This document shows, one piece after another, positions 22,448 through 33,096 of a stretch of DNA of 64,000 bases. The translations under genes were made by a program, and so were the position numbers. The DNA is from Malania oleifera (lineage: Eukaryota; Streptophyta; Magnoliopsida; Santalales; Ximeniaceae): NCBI RefSeq assembly GCF_029873635.1, contig NC_080423.1, forward strand, positions 103,765,273 to 103,829,272. Reading direction: 5' to 3'. Position 1 is the stretch's first letter; each line of letters starts with the position of its first letter. The notes beneath the pieces are model-generated. The model searched no databases and was not told the origin of the DNA. It worked only from the letters and a program-made list of their open reading frames with translations.

Positions 22448-24478
22448 AGCAATTTCTAAATATGAATGAGTTAACATAAGGATGAAAAAAATGAATTAAA
22501 ATAGAGGAGTGAATTAAACAATAATAAGTTTATCGTCACTCTATTTTGAGCATGTAATGATCCAATAAATTAAAAAAAAAAACATGATATGAGCTTATAA
22601 ACGAATAAAATAAGCTTATAAATAAATTATTCATAACCTTAAACGATCCAAACAATCTCTTTTCGGCTCAGCTTAAACTCGCCTTGTTTACTAGACGAAT
22701 CTCAAAATTATAATTGAGAATCACACATTTATGCAATTGAACAAACCAAACGAGTCCTGAATGCCTGTGTAGGTGATGAGTTTTTTTTATTTTAGATTTT
22801 AGATTAATAAATATACAATCATAAAAACAATATAATTACATTTAAAGCTAAAAATAATCTATCTTTTGTCCCATGCACATGTGTAAATCTAATTTAATTT
22901 TAATTTTTTTATCGTGTCTACCTTTTTATAATTTAATGTATGTCTTTTTCAAAATGTCAATTCAGACAGTTTACGTAGCAAACTCAAAATTTCATATCAT
23001 TTTAAATCAACGCTATCAAACACAGAAACAAAACACCATTACACATGGTTGGTGGTATTAGATTTGGCAACAAGGTGGCACTATTTTGGTACATTGGATT
23101 TTGTAAGGAATATGAATTGAGTTATTAAATCCTCCCTATTGAGATTACCACGCATAATTTTGAATTTCTACTTTTAACTTAGACTAGCATAATCTTCTTC
23201 TAACTAGTTTCCAAATTATACATTTATTAAAATTGAGATGTTTGTGCTTATATATAAGATGCACAACGGCTTATCATAAAGATTTAGGGTTTAATTATTA
23301 TTATTATTATTATCCACATGTTCTCTCTTGCTTTTCCATATGTATCATCACTTCTCACACCTATTTTTTATTCTCCCTCGAATTACTATCATAATACTCA
23401 AAAGATCTCGAAGCATAAGATAAAAAAGAACTCTAATATTCCTTTTGGAGATGATTGACAAATATTAAGCATAGTTATGTATTATAACGAAGCCTAGAGA
23501 AAGTAACAAATCAAATAGTATTTTCAAATTCACATGTTTTTGAGTATTGAATCCATAACAATTAAATAAGTTCAATAAGCTTTTCTTTGTCTCACCAATA
23601 GTGTTACAACTATTTGTGAATTTTAGCTACTAAAAAATGATTTGAAGCCCCACCAAATTGTCTTCTTCATTTGGATAAGGATTTAAAGACTCTCTCACTG
23701 TCTGTTTGGAACTTGGAAAACATCTAAAAAAAGGAAGGAAAATAAGAAGAATTCTATTTTTTTATGTTTGATTATCAAGAAAAGAGAAAAAAATAAAAAA
23801 AAAAATATACCAAATCAATGAACAAAATTTTAATTTTACACATCCTTAACATTTGATTTTTCTTAATTTTTAAATCATATTAGAATAATTTTTTTATTTT
23901 AAATAATATTTGATATAGAGAGAGAAAATATGGTGGAAAATAAATTTCCTTCTTATTTTCCTTTGTTTTCCTTTTATTTTCCCAAACAAAATCCCTGTTC
24001 CAAACTAGGGTTTTCATTCCAGCACCTTCCTAATCCCCATCTCAAATATGACAATTCATATGTTGGGGCCATCGAAAGGTAACACAAAACAAATGGCAAA
24101 ATTTTCTGTACATTTCTACAATTGAATATGATGGGATTCACAAAGACAGGTTTGGAAATTAGTGACCTAGTTCCCTACTGAGGAAGGGGGGAGGGGGTCC
24201 GCAGCTCAACTAGTCGCAAAAGCTTTCTCCCCCTACCCCCAGCTTGCCAATATACAACAGGCCTTCGTATTCAATAGTTGGAAATGACATAGACAGGACC
24301 CGAGTAGGAATTTTGGGCCTGGGGTATTTGTCTTTTAGGGGACTGAATTTGGGACATTTGTTTTTGGAAAGCTACGGGCTTCCAGCTCTTGGTTCAAATT
24401 TTGACGAGGATGAGAACAAACTTGGCTTGTCGAGAAGGATGGGTTGTCCTGCAAAAAGCTGATTTATATATAAATATA

Positions 24479-24480
<2 letters not shown>

Positions 24481-24546
<66 letters not shown>
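24481..24546. repeat. (TA)n microsatellite
   Basis: A TA run of about 33 units, interrupted only near its start. Confidence 0.95.
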
Positions 24547-24547
<1 letters not shown>

Positions 24548-25941
24548 GGGAATAAGGTTGCTCGATCAATGGTAAGCTTAATCGATCAACGATAAAGTTG
24601 ATCCTTTGTGCCTAGTTGATCCCGGATTCAAGTATAAGAAAACAGCTTCCCTGCATACCCTCTGAGGCTCAGGGATACCATTTATATATGTATGTGTATT
24701 GTGTACCTGCTCAAGGGATCCAAACCCCTCATCTCGATTGTAATAGTTTCTAAGTTGCTTCAAATTTGAATCTGGACTTGATTTGCTAATTAAACAATCT
24801 CAGTGTAATCTTATTTGTGTTGTCAACTCATTTATCGATACAGTCAAACACAAGAGTAGACAAACCAAGTCTTTCTCATTTAAATTATCAGTTTATTTAT
24901 GAACTTTAGATTATATTTGAAATCCCTTGTCAACGTAAATAAAAAAATGGCTTAGTTCATTTGTAGGCCGTAGCCTATAATATCAGCACTTTAAATCTTT
25001 AATTTGTATTTTACTTTGCTTCATTCAGTTAAATAAAAAATTAAAAGATAAATAATAATAAAAAATGTGATTACTGACTTGAGAGAAAACACTTCTATAA
25101 ACTAAATATATCTACAGTGAAGTACATCTAAAAGGAATTCTAAGTCATGTTATAAATGATCCTATTAATATGATGCAAACAAATCAATTTTTGAGCTGGC
25201 TAAACAAATTAAATCATGTGCCTACAGAGCATGCATATCATTGAGCCTATAAACTGGCCAACTAGCAAACTAGTTAAACAATCAAAGGCACAAGCCAGGT
25301 ATGATCGAGCTCGAGTTTGAGTTTATTAGTTGGCGAGTTCCAAATTAAAGTTTGAATTTGGCTCATTTTATCTTGGTCAATGAGTTCGAATAAACCATTA
25401 TTGAGTTGAGGACCAAATAACTCGCAAACTTTTTGACTCGTTTGAAGCCTTAAACATCTCTTGACGCTCTTAGATCCTTTTATCTGCTGCTATTCTTTTG
25501 TTGGACGAGTTTAATTCCCTAAGAAAATAACAGGATTATTTCAAAGTTAGTGGAACAATGTACAGTTTCTACTAAATGATAGTTCCATTATTTTCATCTA
25601 TATATTATATGTATTTACTAGATGTTTTTCAAATCAAATTAGAAGTATTCTCTCAGGAACTGCAAGCTTTGTCATCACTGCAGGAGAATAAAAAATGGCA
25701 ACTAATTTTGCATTTTACAATCTCATATGCATGATACAAATACATTAGTGTTGTTTAAATCTGACTGAGAAATCTTGACAAGTTTTATTGACGCCAACCC
25801 ACAACAATTGAACCTAAATTGTAGACAACATATAAATGTACTTAATTAAAGTGATTCAAAGATGTAGTAGCCATATTTACCTTTCCAGAGGTGTTGATCC
25901 TTCTAAGATAAAGAGTTCAATTGGTTAGAACCTTCTAAAAT

Positions 25942-26106
25942 CTAAGTTGACTTAATCGTTGCATTGTTGATCACTTCAGTGGTCTGTTTGTCAACTCTTT
26001 GTTCCATCTCATCATTGACATTCATGAAACTGGGCTGGTTTGTTGATGCAAGAAGTCTCGCCCACATCCTATCTGTCAATTTGATGGTCCGAGTCTCTGT
26101 CACCCG
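25942..26106 (-). CDS. PFK: ATP-dependent 6-phosphofructokinase, last exon
   Basis: The C-terminal exon of plant PFK, the enzyme that phosphorylates fructose 6-phosphate to fructose 1,6-bisphosphate with ATP in glycolysis. The exon follows a consensus acceptor (TTGCAG, read on the minus strand at 26107-26112). It opens in phase 0 with RVTETRTIKLTDRMWARL, continues LASTNQPSF, and ends after 54 residues at TAG (25942-25944). This conserved tail joins directly to the exon at 49036-49190, whose last codon is also complete. Residues after NQPSF are variable among PFKs and form the extreme C-terminus. The exon is intact, with no stop or frameshift. Earlier exons are not in the window, so the isoform cannot be named. 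Confidence 0.92.
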   Translation of the reverse strand, partial: RVTETRTIKLTDRMWARLLASTNQPSFMNVNDEMEQRVDKQTTEVINNATIKST

Positions 26107-26112
26107 CTGCAA

Positions 26113-26415
26113 TTCATAGCATCATAATGTAATTCAGGATTAAATTTACACATTCCCTAACACATCAGTGTAGCAGAACATATTATAAATAGACATACAA
26201 AATTTAGTAGCATACACAATACATCTGTGAATACATGGAAACATGCACATGCGCACATCTATTATCTTTTTCAGAATAGTTAGCAGCAGTAATCACAGCA
26301 GCAGTCATGTCTTTATCCCAAATATTTTGCATCAGCTAAGCAGATCCTTTTTCTCCCTTCACCTCAAAATTTAAGACTATCCGCTATCGCTTCAATATTT
26401 TTAAAATTGATACAG

Positions 26416-26465
<50 letters not shown>

Positions 26466-28984
26466 AAAAAAAAAGCTATCTTGTGACAAAAAAAGAAATT
26501 TTGAGCTTACAGATTCTTGATAACCCATTAAAATCAGATCAGCTGAGAACTCTAAGACATTCCAAAGATTTACACATTGGGTTTCAAAACCCTAACATTG
26601 TCAAAATTTTCAGTACCTTCACACTGCCAGAAAAAAGAAAACTGAGACTGCACATAACAGGATCATTAAAGAGAGGAAATTGTCATATCTGCCTCAAGAC
26701 TATTCCTGAGTAACAACTACCACAAGCCAATCCTTATGAGGTTCAAGTTTTTCCATGGTTATTCTGAGGGGCATTATTCTGGAAAGGTGTGTTGTTAATG
26801 AATTATGTTGCTTCAATGTTTACCGCGTGCTTGTCATTTTCTTACCTGAATTGCTTACTGCTTCTACTTACATTTCATTCATTAACTGTGAATGTGCTCG
26901 TGGAAAACTGCAGTACACTTTGGCTGACTAGTTAAGCATGAGTGCTTTAGCTAGTGCTGCACAGCTATTCACAAGGGGTGAAGTGTTCAGCCCACGACAC
27001 ACATCAATACTAATGTTCATATGATTTTTAGAAAAATCAATTTACATATAAGATATAAGGACAAGCAAGAAAAAGCTTTACATTTGTTACGTCTCACTAT
27101 TTTATTGAGTATTAATGTAATTTAAACAAACAAATCGCAAATATAAATGAAAAACAGAGAATGTAATGTTTTCATAGTTCATAATTAATGTCATTTTTAG
27201 AAGAATTTTAATCACTCTACAAGGAATATATAGCTATTGGCAAGAAAAAACCTTATTTTGTTATTTTCACCTATCTTATTGAATAAAAATGTAACTCTAA
27301 TCAAGAAACCATAAATAAAATAAAAGAAAAACGGAAAAACATATTCACAGTTCAAAGCATAACCACATGAATGTGTAACAACATTTAGTCAAGGAACAAA
27401 GGGTAAGAGTAAGGTATAAGGAGCGAAGACCGTACAACAGAGATTATCCAGCCTCAAATTTAGACCTTAATCCCATATTTTTTGCATGGAATAGAATCTG
27501 CAAAAAAATGAAGCGAATCTGACCCAATCCAACCTGTCTAAAATTGAGCAGTTTTGAACTTCAATTCACTAGGCTGTGGTTTAGATATGTACAAACCCAT
27601 TCTAGTAGGTTCATGTGATGGGTTAAATGTGTAAAAACAACATTAAACCAAACAACCATAACAGATCTCACCACCTCACTCTGCTATTCTTTTTCTTCCC
27701 AGAACCTAAGGAACACCCCCTGTTCCCAATTATCCCTTTATTCATCTTCTTCTTCTTTACCTTTTAATTTCAATGTCTCCAAAAACCTCTATGATCTACA
27801 ATTTCTTCCCACCTCTATGATCTACAATTTCTTCCCACCGGCATTAGTACTGTTTTACTTAATTTAGGTTTCTTCTTCTTCTGTACCTTTCATTTTGTAT
27901 TTCCCACAACATCTAGTCAATATAAGATCTGTATGATTTTGAGGCAAAACTAACATACATGTATTACAACACAAGCAAGAAGAGAGGATGCATTTTGAGA
28001 CAAAGGATGCACGCAGCTGATCTGGGTACTGGGATAAAGCCAGCCACTTCTCATGCTGTCAGAGACTACCTAGTGGCATGTTGGTAAAATTCCTTTGAGG
28101 GCCCTCTAAGAGCTGAAAATTGTCCATCAATGGCATTGGCCCAGCCATATCTTGTCCAAGCACCCAAATACCAAGAGGACGGCCTGAAAAGCTTCAAATA
28201 TCAGTCAAACCCGTGGATTTGGCATGCGCTGACATGGTCTGCAGGGCCACTAGGTAAACCCCCCACCCCCCTTTTTTTGCATTTTTTGTTTCAACAATTA
28301 CCAGGACCATACTTTTCCCTGCCATTTTCTTTTACAGGATCTCTACCATAAAGGTTCTGTTGGACATCTTTTGGACATCAAGAAAGAATGAGTTACCAAG
28401 TGGAGCGTCCTTGGAAAACTAGGGCGAAATAGTCATACTCGAGGTTATTCATCCAATACATCCAAAGGGATGCCAACAGGTAATCAAGGCTCAATTTCCA
28501 AATGACTCCCTGACCAAGGTAAGTAAGTTCTTATTCGTAATATGCATAAGAGTTTGTGAACCAATTGCTATTGCTTGTCAATGACCTTTAATTTTTGTGT
28601 GAGCATGTGCGCAACAACAGTTTCCAGCTGCCTCCTTTATAGGGACTCAAACTACTAGGAATTTGATTCTTAATTCAAAAATGGAATAAGTAGGCAACTT
28701 GAAATATAGCACCAAGAGCAGATCCATGATCAGAATTAATTTATTTGTTTCATTTCTTCTTACTCCAATAAAACATGTGAATAGATCAACCCAAATCTTC
28801 CCTATAGACTTAGGGGTTGGATCATGGTCCATAGTTTCGCAAGTATTATAGACTTTCATCTCTCAAAAATTCCATGACTAGCTCAACCACATAGACTTAG
28901 GGGTTGGATCAGGAACCAGAGAAATTAGATTAACCTTGGTTTGATCTTTTTTGCATGTGTGGAGTAATTTTTTTGTGCTGAAGT
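26113..28984. other. PFK intron sequence without recognised transposon
   Basis: Probably the older intron sequence. It contains an (AT)n run at about 26420-26462 and a diverged repeat of about 200 bp (near 27040-27180 and 27220-27350). A tandem duplication of about 27 bp starts CCTCTATGATCTACAATTTC at about 27784-27838. Open frames here show no recognisable domain. Confidence 0.4.
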
Positions 28985-29365
28985 TAATTTTTTCTTAAGT
29001 TGGATTTTTCTCATCTGTTTTTTGCATTGTTCTTTCACTTGGAGGTTTTGAATAAATTGTTTGGATTGTTTGGAGAGAACTAGGTTTGTCTGGGGTCAGA
29101 GAAGGATTTACCAGTTGTTTCCTTAATAGGTTTTAATAGGGTAATGGCACCTTGACTTCAAGAAAATGTGCTTTTTTTGCAGTGTTGTCAGGAATTTGGT
29201 TAGAACATAAAGCATGCATCTTTACAGGTAAAATAGAACGTGTTCCTCACTCTGGGATAGGTTTCGTTCTATGTCCTCGCTTTGGTCTCTTGCAGCTGGC
29301 TGATTTAAAGGAGTTTGTTTTTCAAATCTACAGCAGGATTGGCAAGCATTTTTATGTTATTTCAT
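28985..29365 (+). pseudogene. L1 LINE 3' fragment (zinc-binding end of ORF2)
   Basis: Broken plus-strand frames preserve the C-terminal zf-RVT-type end of a plant L1 ORF2. The visible pieces are LNKLFGLFGENWVCL, then GIWLEHKACIFTGK, then LWDRFRSMSSLWSLAAG and SNLQQDWQAFL. It is related to the minus-strand L1 that follows, so the two copies meet tail to tail at about 29365. All upstream ORF2 sequence is missing. Confidence 0.6.
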
Positions 29366-29527
29366 TTTTTTCTTTTATTTGGTTTTTTAGATAGCAAAAG
29401 AAATTCATTAATAGAAAGAGTAATTACAAGTGGGGAGAGTAAGACATCTCCCAAGAAAAAAAATCTGGAACAAACCAGAAAAAGACTAAAACAACAAAAA
29501 AAACAGAAACATATCCAACCAGTTCTT

Positions 29528-29933
29528 CTAATCCCTATTTAAATCCTGAAATCTAGCTTCTCTGGAAATTTCAAGCCCGATACACCATAAAGAAGTCAAG
29601 AACTGAATCTTTTCGCACAGAAAATAGGAATTCAAAGTCTTCCCAGAAAAAATCTGTGCATTATGTTCCAACCAAAGACCCCACAAAACTGCATAGTTGC
29701 TACACTTCGATAGAGCTGCCCTATCCTTCCTTCTTCCAAAGCCTGCAAAACAAGTGATTAACAAGTCTTCCACTCAATAGAGGCAGACCCACCTCTCTTC
29801 CATAAAACTAAACAATTTATTCCAAATCCTCCATGTAAAATCACAATGCAAAAAGAGATTAGAGGCTGTTTCAGAATTCCTATAACAGAGCATGCAAAAA
29901 TCTGGAGAGAGAGCCTCCCCGGGTCTCCTAATC
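29528..29933 (-). pseudogene. L1 ORF2 C-terminal zinc-binding domain
   Basis: The piece downstream of the RTE insertion. It reads IRRPGEALSPDFCMLCYRN, then LFLHCDFTWRIWNKLFSF (zf-RVT-type Cys/His pattern), then a separate frame with VLWGLWLEHNAQIFSGK and FLTSLWCIGLEISREARFQD at the C-terminus. A frame change separates the two parts. It continues the L1 segment found beyond the RTE. Confidence 0.75.
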
Positions 29934-29945
29934 TGCAGCAAGTTA

Positions 29946-30365
29946 CAACAACAACAAGCCTTAAGTCCCACTAGGTGGAGTCGGCTACATGAATTCCGCA
30001 AATTCACCCTATCCAAAGCATATTCCTCTATTAGATTAAGGGCTATTAAATCCTTCCTCACAACTTATTTCCAAGTTATTTTAGGTCTACCCCTACCCCT
30101 TTTCATGCAAGAAACCATAACTCACTCACTCCTCTCCACAGCTGCTCTACTAGGTTTGTGTTTCAAATGCCCAAACCATCTAAGTCACCTCTCCCTCATC
30201 TTGCTTTCAACTGGTTTTATGCCCAAATTATTGCATATATGTTTATTTTTACTTTATCTTTTAATGTTTAAACCACTCATCCACCTTAACATACGCATCT
30301 CAGCAACTTTCATTTTTTGTACATGTGTTTCCTAGTTGCCCGGCATTCTAAACCATAAAGCATAA
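29946..30365 (-). pseudogene. RTE ORF 3' part, downstream of TRIM
   Basis: The decayed C-terminal part of the RTE protein, including RKDLIALNLIEEYALDRV near 30050, followed by the noncoding tail and (GTT)n. It corresponds to KDLIALNISKEMVHDRINW in the plus-strand RTE copy. Confidence 0.75.
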
Positions 30366-30719
30366 TGTTAGGGGTTGACAATGTAATGTGGGTTAAATGG
30401 GAAAGAAAGATGGCTCTACATGTATTCTTCAGGGATTTTTATACTAGATATTGAATTACTTGGATTATGACTTGTATGGTTGTCCTATTAATTGAATAAA
30501 ACTAATAGTTCCACTTGTCATTGAGTATGAATGTCTCTTGCCTTCATGATTCATTATTGTTAGAACTAATATTCTCATGGTTATGATTGTCTTTCGAAAC
30601 TTATCTCGTGCTTATGTTTACTGGTTTGAATGTGTAATTGTTAGCTGACTCTGTCAAGGGTGAGCCTCGACAAGCGCCGCGCGGCCCCTTAGTTGAGTCT
30701 AATTTGGGGATCCGTGACA
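30366..30719 (+). repeat. 5' LTR of TRIM
   Basis: Paired with 31851-32196. It differs by scattered substitutions and a short indel near 30430. Confidence 0.9.
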
Positions 30720-30721
30720 AT

Positions 30722-30733
30722 TGGTATCAGAGC
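30722..30733 (+). promoter_or_regulatory. primer-binding site (tRNA-Met type)
   Basis: TGGTATCAGAGC, the standard plant LTR-element site matching the 3' end of initiator tRNA-Met, two bases after the 5' LTR. Confidence 0.9.
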
Positions 30734-30966
30734 ACAGTGTGTGTGAGCACTAGACCAATAGAGCTTGAGGTCTTCCAGAGGGGTATTTGTGTAGTTGGAA
30801 GCCTTGAGAATAGGCTGAAACCTATTAAGGGCGTGATGCCATCCCTTACATCCCAAGCAAGTTAACTGAAATTCTTGTTTATTTTTGTTGCATGCAAATA
30901 ATGTCAAAGAAACCATGACAATTTGATGGCTAAATAGTCAGAGGACTTCCATTAGACTACAGAGAG

Positions 30967-31510
30967 AGGGCAATGGTTCACGCCAAGCACCTATAAGAGT
31001 AGGCAAGGTGCCACGCCAAGCGCTAAAGGGTAGGCAAGGTGAACACTACACGCTCTAGTAAGTCATCATGGTAGAGAAAGGGTAATGGTTCATGCCAAGC
31101 ACCCAGGAAAGTAGGCAGGGAGCCACGCCAAGTGCCCTGGAGGGGTAGGCAAGGGGTCATGCCAAGCGCTACTAGGTAGGCAGGGTGAACACTGCACGCT
31201 CTGGCCAATTAAACATGGCAGATAAAGGATAATAATTCACCCCAAGCACCCAAGATAGTCCCACACCAAGTGCCTAGGAGGGGTAAGCAAGGTGTCACGC
31301 AAAGTACTAATGGGTAGGCAGAGTGAACGTTGCACGCTCTAGCCAGTTAAACTTTGCAAAGAAAGGATAATGGTTCACGCCAAGCACCCAGGAAAGTAGG
31401 TAGGGGGCCACACCAAGTGCTCGAGAAGGCTAGGCAGGTGTCACGCCAAGCACTAAAGGGTAGGCAGCGTGAACGTTGCAGGCTCTGGCAAGTTAATCTT
31501 GAGGAGAACT
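30967..31510 (+). repeat. tandem array inside TRIM, four units of about 110-147 bp
   Basis: Each unit contains a GGTTCACGCCAAGCACC-type start, sub-repeats of GTAGGCAAGG and CACGCCAAGC, and an end reading TGAACACTACACGCTCT or close to it. Units start near 30967, 31078, 31226 and 31364. No protein is evident. Confidence 0.85.
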
Positions 31511-31841
31511 ACTTGATATGGCTCAGTTCTATTTCAATGCTCAAAAGAGTTCAACAACCAACAAGAGTCCTTTGCTAGCTTATTACAAGTCAGTAGTCGC
31601 AGTTACCTCACACAGTGGATAAGCCGCACAGAGAAAATAGACCAAAGATGTAGAGGAGATCCTCGTAAACAAGTAGTCAATGACGAAGGTCCCCAACAAC
31701 AACAGTGGTGAGATGACAGAAAACGTCTAGCATGTGCCACACAGAAGATTAAAGATTTCACAAAAACTTCAAGACAACTACAACAGGACCCGAAGAGTGA
31801 AGACTTCTTATAACAAATCGACGAGGACGTCGATATAGTGA

Positions 31842-31850
31842 GTGGGGGAG
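31842..31850 (+). promoter_or_regulatory. polypurine tract of TRIM
   Basis: GTGGGGGAG immediately before the 3' LTR. Confidence 0.75.
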
Positions 31851-32196
31851 TGTTAGGGGTTGACAATGTAACGTGGGTTAAATGGGGAAGAGAGATGGCT
31901 CTACATATATTCTTCATATACTGGATATTGAATTACTTGGATTATGACTTATATGGTTGTGCTATTAATTGAATAAAACAAATAGTTCCACTTATCATTG
32001 AGTATGAATGTCTCTTGCCTTCATGATTCATTATTGTTGGAACTAATATTCTCATGGTTATAATTGTCTTTTGAAACTTATTTGGTGCTCATGTTTACTG
32101 GTTTGAACGTGTAATTGTTGGCTGACTCTGTCGAGGGTGAGCCTCAACGAGTGCCGCGCAGGCCCTTAGTTGAGTCTAATTTGAGGGTCCGTGACA
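31851..32196 (+). repeat. 3' LTR of TRIM
   Basis: The partner of 30366-30719. Confidence 0.9.
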
Positions 32197-33069
32197 CATA
32201 GCTAGCCTTATAGTCATCTTATAAAACTTTTCTTTTAATTTTAAGGGTGTTCTATGATCACGCAACACACCTGACACACTCCTCCATTTTACCCAATTCG
32301 TCTTAATTCTATGTACTACATCTTCTTCAATTTCCCCTTCACCATGCATAATAGATCCAAGATATTTAAATCTATCAGTGCTATTAATCTCTTGATTATC
32401 AGTTTAATCTTCTCTCTGTTACTCCTCCTTGCATTACTGAAATTACATTTCATATATTCAGTCTTATCCCTACTTATCCTAAAATCTTTAGATTCTAATG
32501 TGTCACTCCAAAGTTCTAGCTTAGATTCCACTCCTCTCCTACTATCATCAATCAACACAATATCATTTGCAAACAACATACACTAAGGGATCTCATTTTG
32601 GATATTCCTAGAAATTTCATCAATTACTAAAGTAAAAAAATAAGGACTCAAAGTAGAACCTTGATGTACACCTATTATGATAGTAAACTCTCTAGAATCT
32701 CCTCCTAGAGTCCTAACGCTAGTCAATACTTTATCATACATATCCTTAATGGCCTCCTTATATCTACCGCAAACTCCTTTTTTTTCTAATACCAACCAAA
32801 GCACTTCCCTACGTACTCTATCATAAGTTTTCTCTAGGTCAATAAAAACCATATGCAAGTCCTCCTTCTTTTCCATTAAACTTCTTAAAAGATAAATAGC
32901 TTCTATTGTTGATCTCTCAGGCATAAAACCAAATTTATTTTCTGAAATCTTCATTTCGAATCTTGTTCTATATTTAAACATCCTTTCCCATAATTTCACG
33001 TATGACTTACATTCTTTCCACGATAGTTATTACAATTTTGAATATTGTCTTTGTTTTTGTATTATAATT
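32197..33069 (-). pseudogene. RTE reverse transcriptase, part upstream of TRIM
   Basis: It begins near NYRGKNVSHT and continues KLWERMFKYR, FGFMPERSTIEAIYLLR, MVFIDLEKTYDRVRREVLW (first catalytic Asp) and GVHQGSTLSPYFFTLVID. The catalytic loop reads MLFANDIVLIDD, with Asn where the first Asp of the usual ADD is expected. It also has an in-frame stop just before that loop. The copy is therefore inactive even without the TRIM. It is closely related to the plus-strand RTE at 47690-48807. Confidence 0.85.
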
Positions 33070-33096
33070 TGCAGCAAGTTATTGGTATTAATTTTG

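Larger units (their letters stand above)
22008..25941. other. intergenic region between convergent ERF and PFK genes
   Basis: No gene is recognised. It holds several microsatellites and scattered repeated words of the type GAGCTCGAGTTTGAG near 25310. An AATAAA-like signal on the minus strand near 25785 could serve PFK polyadenylation. A GC-richer patch at about 24180-24470 is unassigned. Confidence 0.4.
30366..32196 (+). mobile_element. TRIM-type miniature LTR retrotransposon
   Basis: Two LTRs of about 350 bp (30366-30719 and 31851-32196) start TGTTAGGGG and end CCGTGACA. They bound an interior of 1131 bp without any retroviral-type domain. A tRNA-Met primer site follows the 5' LTR by two bases, and a purine tract precedes the 3' LTR. 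The flanks CATAA (30361-30365) and CATAG (32197-32201) form a 5-bp target duplication with one mismatch. The interior is dominated by a tandem array. It lies inside the minus-strand RTE and must depend on an autonomous element for movement. Confidence 0.9.
29946..33069 (-). mobile_element. 5'-truncated RTE LINE with nested TRIM
   Basis: The minus-strand RTE ends in a (GTT)n tail just after CCCACTAGGTGG (plus-strand order, near 29970), which is the usual end of plant RTE elements. A 12-bp direct repeat TGCAGCAAGTTA flanks it (29934-29945 and 33070-33081). Without the TRIM it is about 1.29 kb, starting within the reverse transcriptase. It interrupts the L1 zinc-binding domain. Confidence 0.9.

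Noticed and set aside
24180-24760. Possible third SINE or transposon end near a long (TA)n run
   Set aside because: B-box-like words are weak, there is no A box at the right spacing, and no target duplication was found.
28130-28351. Plus-strand open frame of 73 codons in the PFK intron
   Set aside because: It has no recognisable domain. A possible splice donor near 28252 is not enough to call an exon.
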